Shown piece by piece: positions 59,042 to 64,000 of a stretch of 64,000 nucleotides of DNA (positions are counted from its first letter, which is position 1; each line of letters opens with the position of its first letter). Origin of the DNA: Sistotremastrum niveocremeum HHB9708 (lineage: Eukaryota > Basidiomycota > Agaricomycetes > Sistotremastrales > Sistotremastraceae). The stretch spans positions 192,621 to 256,620 of the forward strand of contig KV419441.1 of assembly GCA_001630475.1 (NCBI GenBank), written 5' to 3'. The position numbers and the translations under genes were made by a program. The notes under the pieces were generated by a model that was not told the origin of the DNA, made no database searches, and saw only the letters and a list, made by a program, of their open reading frames with translations.

Positions 59042-61144
59042 TCATCGACCCGCAATGATATCCGCTGCTCGCTCCTTCGCTGCCTCGCACTCGTGACAAG
59101 TACTTATCATCTGAATACTCGTTGCTATCCCAACTGCATATCCCTCACGGAGCATCTCCTGACAAGCACAATCCCAGCATTCATCGTAATTGATCATGTA
59201 GACTTTCCTGCCACATGAAGCAGAGAGGAACACGAGTGGCTTCAGTTCGTCCTCCTGCGAACAGCGTATTAGGATCGCCTTATGTCGCTCGAATGGACCG
59301 TCTGATTGTCTCAGTAATTCGGCGTTGTGAGAGACGGTGGCTATGAGCGCTTGAGTATAGGAGTGATGCCACTTGTTCGTGTCTTCGACCCATTGATTGT
59401 GAGCCTTTATCGCCTCTTTGTCGTTCAGATCACCCAAATATCTCGTGTCGTCGTTGCCTGTGAGTTCCGTGACTTGCTGTCTGTAGTAAGAGCTGACCGG
59501 CTTTATAGGTCTCGAGGCTAAAAGACGTTCGATTTCTTGATCCAACATGGACGCCGAGGTTCTCCATTGGAGAAGGACATCCCTGGCGCTAAAAGAGCAG
59601 CGCGTAGCTTTGCAATGCAAATCCGAATGAGGGCATCGACGACCGAGGAAGACAGTCGGTCGCCACCATGTTTCAAAATTCGTTCCGGCGAACGAAGCTG
59701 ATAACTTCATCGCTTGCCATGATCCATGGCCTGGCTCGTGCGCAGAATCGAAGCTGAAAATGGGAAAGCCGTCTGTGGCTTTGTTACTGAGATGGCTCGC
59801 GAACTTTCCCGTTTCATCCACTGACTCGGCCTCCTCGTCATCGGGAAGTCTGAAGATGGGGTTGGTGTGATGGGTTGGCGTATGGAATGCTTTGTCTGGT
59901 GTTGGGCAGAGGGGCATGGTGATGCCGTTTGGGTTGATGTATTGTATGCGCTGGATTGAGCAGTCATCCGACGATAGCACGATGGCGAGTGATCGAGGGT
60001 GATCGAGAGAGAATCCTGCTAATTCGGGGAGGAGGTTTCCTCCCAAGATCACAGCAAGTTCGACTGGACTGTCGCCTACTGAGTTTGAGACGTAGCCGAG
60101 CTCGGAGGGGAGAAGAGGTCTTGGTAGAGGTTTCTCTTCCGATGCCGAGAAGAAGGGAAGACGTAGAGTGGCCAGAAGCCGCATCACTTCTCGAGTGCTT
60201 ATTTCCTGCCCGAGACGAATACCAAGACGGTTGATCGCGTCGATGACCATTGGTCCCATTCGGTCATCCGAAGGCAGGATTTCAGAGGTCGCTTGGACTC
60301 TGACAATGGATGCCTCGAACCATTCCTCTGTCTCTATTAAGAATGGCTCCCATGCCTCCTCGAGAGCCTGACATCCGCGACGTTGACCTTCTCTGACTAG
60401 AGCAGAGTAGGCTACTCGGAATCGAGAGGTGTTCTTCTGTATCTTCGCGCTCTGAGCCTGACATGAGCCGCAAGTGCATGAGGCGGAGGGTACATCGGGT
60501 AACTTGTTCAATGGGGCGGTCTTTGGAGAGTGCCCGATGGAGGGCAGACGCCAAAGTTCATCGGCATCCCGATTGTCCCTCAATGGATCGACTATGAACA
60601 TGTCTACTTCATCGCCGACGGGGAAGTCTCCAAAGCTGCGTAAGGAGACTGTGCTAGCTGTAAGGATAAGGCAAAGACATCGCTCGAGAGCAGTGGAGGG
60701 CTTGAATGGGGGTGGTTGGAGATTCTGGGGCGTATCCTCTTTGTGGTGCTCTCGCCATTGTGAGATAGAGTGTTCGTTCAGAACGTTGGATATATTCATC
60801 CATAGATCGTTTGGAAGCGTCTTTCGAAGATCCTTGGCTAGGATGAATATCGAGCAGACTTCATCGACGGTAGGCAGACGATCAAGGCGTGCAAAAGTTG
60901 AGAATAACAAGGCACGGATGACAGAGTCGTGGGCCCATCGATGGACAGGATATATCGCACAGAACCGTTGATGGATGAATTCGTTCAAGGATATCGAACC
61001 TGAGTAGAACAGAGTCGTGTAGTACATCTGACCCGGCTCATGTCGTTGCTCTGAGGGCGGGTACTCATGAGCACCATAAGCAAAGGCTTCGTCTGATATA
61101 GATTCTCTGGTATTGTTCTGTTGGCTGCTTACAGGGCTTGCTGC
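59042..61144 (-). CDS. Large hypothetical protein (5' exons not resolved)
   Basis: A minus-strand frame without stops runs from an acceptor (CATATTAG) at 61145-61146 to TGA at 59042, with an internal ATG at 61027 that alone would give 661 residues. The upstream part (SSQQNNTRESISDEAFAYGA, EYPPSEQRHEPGQ) is in frame and coding-like, so one or more 5' exons are probably missing. Features seen are helical segments (IRALLFSTFARLDRLPTVDE), a CTCGSC cluster near residue 190, a second Cys/His group (CPHSDLHCKATRCSF) and a C-terminal CWDCAC..CHEC group, which may bind zinc. The architecture could suit a fungal regulator, but I see no Zn2Cys6 cluster and make no assignment. Confidence 0.65.
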   Translation of the reverse strand, partial: AASPVSSQQNNTRESISDEAFAYGAHEYPPSEQRHEPGQMYYTTLFYSGSISLNEFIHQRFCAIYPVHRWAHDSVIRALLFSTFARLDRLPTVDEVCSIFILAKDLRKTLPNDLWMNISNVLNEHSISQWREHHKEDTPQNLQPPPFKPSTALERCLCLILTASTVSLRSFGDFPVGDEVDMFIVDPLRDNRDADELWRLPSIGHSPKTAPLNKLPDVPSASCTCGSCQAQSAKIQKNTSRFRVAYSALVREGQRRGCQALEEAWEPFLIETEEWFEASIVRVQATSEILPSDDRMGPMVIDAINRLGIRLGQEISTREVMRLLATLRLPFFSASEEKPLPRPLLPSELGYVSNSVGDSPVELAVILGGNLLPELAGFSLDHPRSLAIVLSSDDCSIQRIQYINPNGITMPLCPTPDKAFHTPTHHTNPIFRLPDDEEAESVDETGKFASHLSNKATDGFPIFSFDSAHEPGHGSWQAMKLSASFAGTNFETWWRPTVFLGRRCPHSDLHCKATRCSFSARDVLLQWRTSASMLDQEIERLLASRPIKPVSSYYRQQVTELTGNDDTRYLGDLNDKEAIKAHNQWVEDTNKWHHSYTQALIATVSHNAELLRQSDGPFERHKAILIRCSQEDELKPLVFLSASCGRKVYMINYDECWDCACQEMLREGYAVGIATSIQMISTCHECEAAKERAADIIAGR

Positions 61145-62187
61145 CTAATATGAATGTTAGCTCTCAGAGAGGATGGGCATGGAGAACGTAGATGCGCACC
61201 GCCATGCCCGTTGCCGAGTTCTAACTACACTTGTGATCTTCACTTGAAGCTTGCGTCTGGCGATTTTCTCCATCTTGCGACGGAAACATGAACCGGAATA
61301 TGAGGGCAAATTGGAAGCCCAAGCGGCCGTCGACGTCCTCAACGGAGCAGCGAAGTGGTCAAGTCTAAGCTTGGTGCGTGCTTGGAGACTGACTCTTCCG
61401 TCTTTTCTGACTTCCTTAAAGCGTGAACGACGAGCCTTCAACTATGCTTGGTTTAAACTTGAGGACTGTAATCTTGTTCTGGCAACCGTATATCGATACT
61501 CGGCCAATCCAATGGGACAGAACATCACATAGCTGGAGGAAAAATTACTGGGGACTCGTTGCCAGAGGTTGCAGAGGGCGAAGTTCTCTCCCGGCACACA
61601 ATGATGAGGCTTCAGATCTTGCTATCTACACCACCATATTTCTGACGAACACTGCTGGTTTACCGCCACGACTTCAGAAGTGGGCCGATCCCGTATCGGC
61701 TACCAATCCTCTGGTCAACTCTCTCTTTCGAATCGTCTCTGCCAGCAGTGCGCCAGTATGAGTGTACAGTCAACCGTGGCGCGCGCGGTGAGATAGACCG
61801 TAGAGACTGCTCATGCCTATCGAGGAGAAACCTTATCGTCAAATCCCACTGCATTTACATTAGTTGTTGAATAGATGTGATACGTCCGTGAACGATTGTC
61901 TCGCACCTTCCACCTGACGGGTACTGATGGAGGGACCACGAGAGATGTATAATCTTGCAACATTATCGGAAGACGAAGGCTTCACCCAGTCGCCCCTCTC
62001 AAAATCATGAATGAGGAGGGCGGATGGGAGAAAAGAGGCCCCCGTGATATCGAATTTGGGGAAAAATCCCATAGGATCAGTCTCAGACCGCTGTTTGCAG
62101 TAGAATGAATGAGACCCAGACAAAAGAGACACCGCTGGCGTCCTAGCCGGTGCCATGCTCTGCCTGGCTGTTACACAGATGTAGCCC
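61145..62187. other. Probable 5' exons of the preceding gene, then no gene
   Basis: Minus-strand open stretches at 61157-61441 may contain the missing first exon(s) of the gene at 59042 (for example DGENRQTQASSEDHK), but no phase-consistent splice to 61144 was found. Confidence 0.35.
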
Positions 62188-62582
62188 ACTTCCGCTCAGC
62201 TCACCAGTCACCGCCGACAAGCATTGTTACCTCATGCGAAGCAAAAGGCAGAACGGTCGTTTCGACGCATGGATCATAACGGTGACTGGGTCTACTCCTG
62301 GGCCCAGGAGCAGAGAGCCCACAACCAGCCTTGCAGCTGGTGAGAGAAGTGCATGGTCCTAACAGACACGATTCATTCTGTGACCAGTTGCCCAATCAAT
62401 AGAATGTCGCGCTGCCACTTCAGCTCGGCTCACCTGTCACCGTCGACAAGCATTTTGCCCAACGCCGAAGCAAGAGGCAGAATGGTCGTTTTGACGCCCG
62501 GGTCAGAACGGTGACAGGGCCTGCTCCCGGGCCCAGGAGCAGAGAGCCCACATACAAGCTTGCGGTTGCTGCGAGAAGTAAG
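62188..62582. repeat. Direct tandem repeat, two units of about 160 bp, period about 228
   Basis: 62188-62350 and 62416-62582 share CGACAAGCATT, GAAGCAA.AGGCAGAA, GGTCGTTT.GACGC, CGGTGAC.GGG and GGGCCCAGGAGCAGAGAGCCC in the same order. The last tract is a near-palindrome around GGGCCC. No coding potential. Confidence 0.85.
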
Positions 62583-64000
62583 GGATCAAGAAAGGATTGG
62601 GGAATTTCCGTGAGACCGAAAATCACTTATACCGAGTTGTCAGCTGGGATTGAATTTTCAGCGAGCGCAACTCAACAAAGGGAGAGGTTAAATGGAACGT
62701 ACCTAGTGCTTCAGCGTTCCTGGAAGCAGTTAATCCAAGCGGACAAGTGCAGGAGGTCCGAGTGGAAAGCCTGAGTCCAGCGGATGAAGCATCGGAAGCA
62801 TCGGAATCGGAGAGGAGAAGCATCCGCTTCCGGAGTTTACAGTTGAATTTATCGTTGCATGGTGACCGTACTACGAGGAGCGAGCGAGCGAAACTGGGCC
62901 AACTGAGCAAGAATATTGCATTGAGTGTCGTTTCGGCTTTGAACCTTTCTTCGGCATAGAGTTGAACTCACGACCAAATTCAGGTTTCTCTCCGAGACGT
63001 TGGTGTTTCCCTCTCATGAATCCGATTAGATATTTTGGAATACTCTGACTAAGAATAGGCCTATTGAGAAACCGTAGAACTGCAGTGGGACAAGAATTCC
63101 TCACGAATATATTATTCTGCGGGGCCGAACTCTGCAATCGAAGCGTTATACGGTACGTACTATGTACCCCTGAATACCGTCCCAAAAGTCGCCAAAACGA
63201 CTCTGAATATGTGGCACCAAAGTTCGCACAATATTTTGCAGCTTTGGAGCCAAGGTATTGCTTTGATCACAGTGAGCATTACATTATGAGAAATACTAGT
63301 AGAAACATACCCCTAAACCCGCCGAAAAAAAACTCTCTGATGAGGCTCATATCGAGAGTGTTCTCACCAGCATTTTGGACCGGCACCCGCAAGCCTGGAC
63401 AGAAGCGGTGGCGATTTTGAAGCTAGACGCGAATACGGAAGTCTCTGGGTCAAGATGACAGTCTTGCCGAATTTCTGACAACAATCGATCGCTGGCTTAC
63501 CTGTGTCATTATAATTTATAGAGTTGTGGCATATCTTGTGATTTCTATCGATTGAGGAGATGGAGGGAGCTCCCGGACAACGTCGAGCAGGGCAGGACTT
63601 CATACAATACATCCCTGAGATCCCATAACGTTAAGGACACAGTTTGATAGGCAGTTTTGGAGTACGAACCTTGTCTGACTACGCGTTATGTCACGAGGTG
63701 TAGTGCGTCGCGCATTCTGCGACAGCAACGCAATACACGAGTGTTCATGAAAGCATCCAAAGTAACCCGAGGATGCCACCTTTCTGTGAAGGTTGTCAGG
63801 GCCGTCAGATACCTGATGTACGGCAAGGAATACATACCTGAAGCCACGGCCATATATCTCGGCTAGTGAACATCCTCCAATAGCCTGTGGCTCCGCGAGT
63901 CTACCGAAAGAGTCTATCCAGATGTGGCCTGCCTGCGTTCTTCACTCTTTACGAAAGCTTCTGCAGGAGGAGGGATGCATGACGCATCAGCGATGGTGGC
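62583..64000. other. No recognisable gene to the window end
   Basis: Only short open frames on both strands. A gene running in from the right edge cannot be excluded. Confidence 0.4.

Noticed and set aside
61157-61441. Possible Zn2Cys6 DNA-binding exon upstream of the gene at 59042
   Set aside because: A CFRRKM stretch recalls the motif, but the other five cysteines are missing and no splice to the next exon keeps frame.

Overview
The window is nuclear DNA of a basidiomycete fungus, most likely an Agaricomycete. The evidence is many short introns (about 45-65 nt) with GT..AG ends, two secreted aspartic proteases of the polyporopepsin type, a DUF7918-like protein (a family typical of mushroom-forming fungi), and intron-rich orthologues of conserved eukaryotic genes. 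There are no operons, CRISPR arrays or convincing tRNA/rRNA genes. One 585-base run of N (3268-3852) breaks the assembly.

Layout. (1) 1-23.6 kb is a gene-poor, fast-changing zone. It holds three related F-box-like genes (one cut by the left window edge), a fourth unrelated F-box-like gene, a direct segmental duplication of about 3 kb (1-3035 against 18359-21570), a 177-bp perfect inverted repeat around the assembly gap with a third copy at 12958, a decayed copy of the cohesin gene rad21 (5690-6700), and a tandemly doubled degenerate unit with a period near 655 bp (7530-8860). (2) 23.7-30.6 kb is a conserved block: an Sld3-like replication-initiation gene, a DUF7918-like gene ending in a SUMO-interacting motif, and a complete seven-exon rad21. 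A broken 5' fragment of the Sld3-like gene plus its promoter lies just downstream of the intact copy. (3) 30.9-37.3 kb carries mobile DNA: two 268-bp MITEs with TA target duplications in opposite orientation, one of them nested in a possible larger element with arrays of CATAGC-type subterminal repeats, and a gene resembling the N-terminal helical part of fungal NLR-like proteins. (4) 38.3-45.8 kb holds three hypothetical genes. (5) 48.5-53.4 kb has two convergent polyporopepsin-like proteases and a small hypothetical gene. (6) 54.7-58.6 kb has a Gfo/Idh/MocA oxidoreductase and a 14-exon GH1 beta-glucosidase, head to head over a 348-bp promoter. (7) 59.0-61.1 kb holds a large unassigned gene; the rest is gene-poor.

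Common theme. Local duplication followed by decay recurs: the F-box block, rad21 pseudogene, Sld3 fragment, protease pair, 655-bp tandem and several short tandems. Two cell-cycle chromosome genes (Sld3-like and rad21) sit within 5 kb, and the Sld3-like promoter carries a G1/S-type MCB site. The secreted proteases and the glucosidase/oxidoreductase pair fit a saprotrophic life.

Exon structures were read by eye from splice signals, reading phase and family resemblance. For the genes called with confidence of 0.7 or more, exon lengths sum to a multiple of three. No database search was run.
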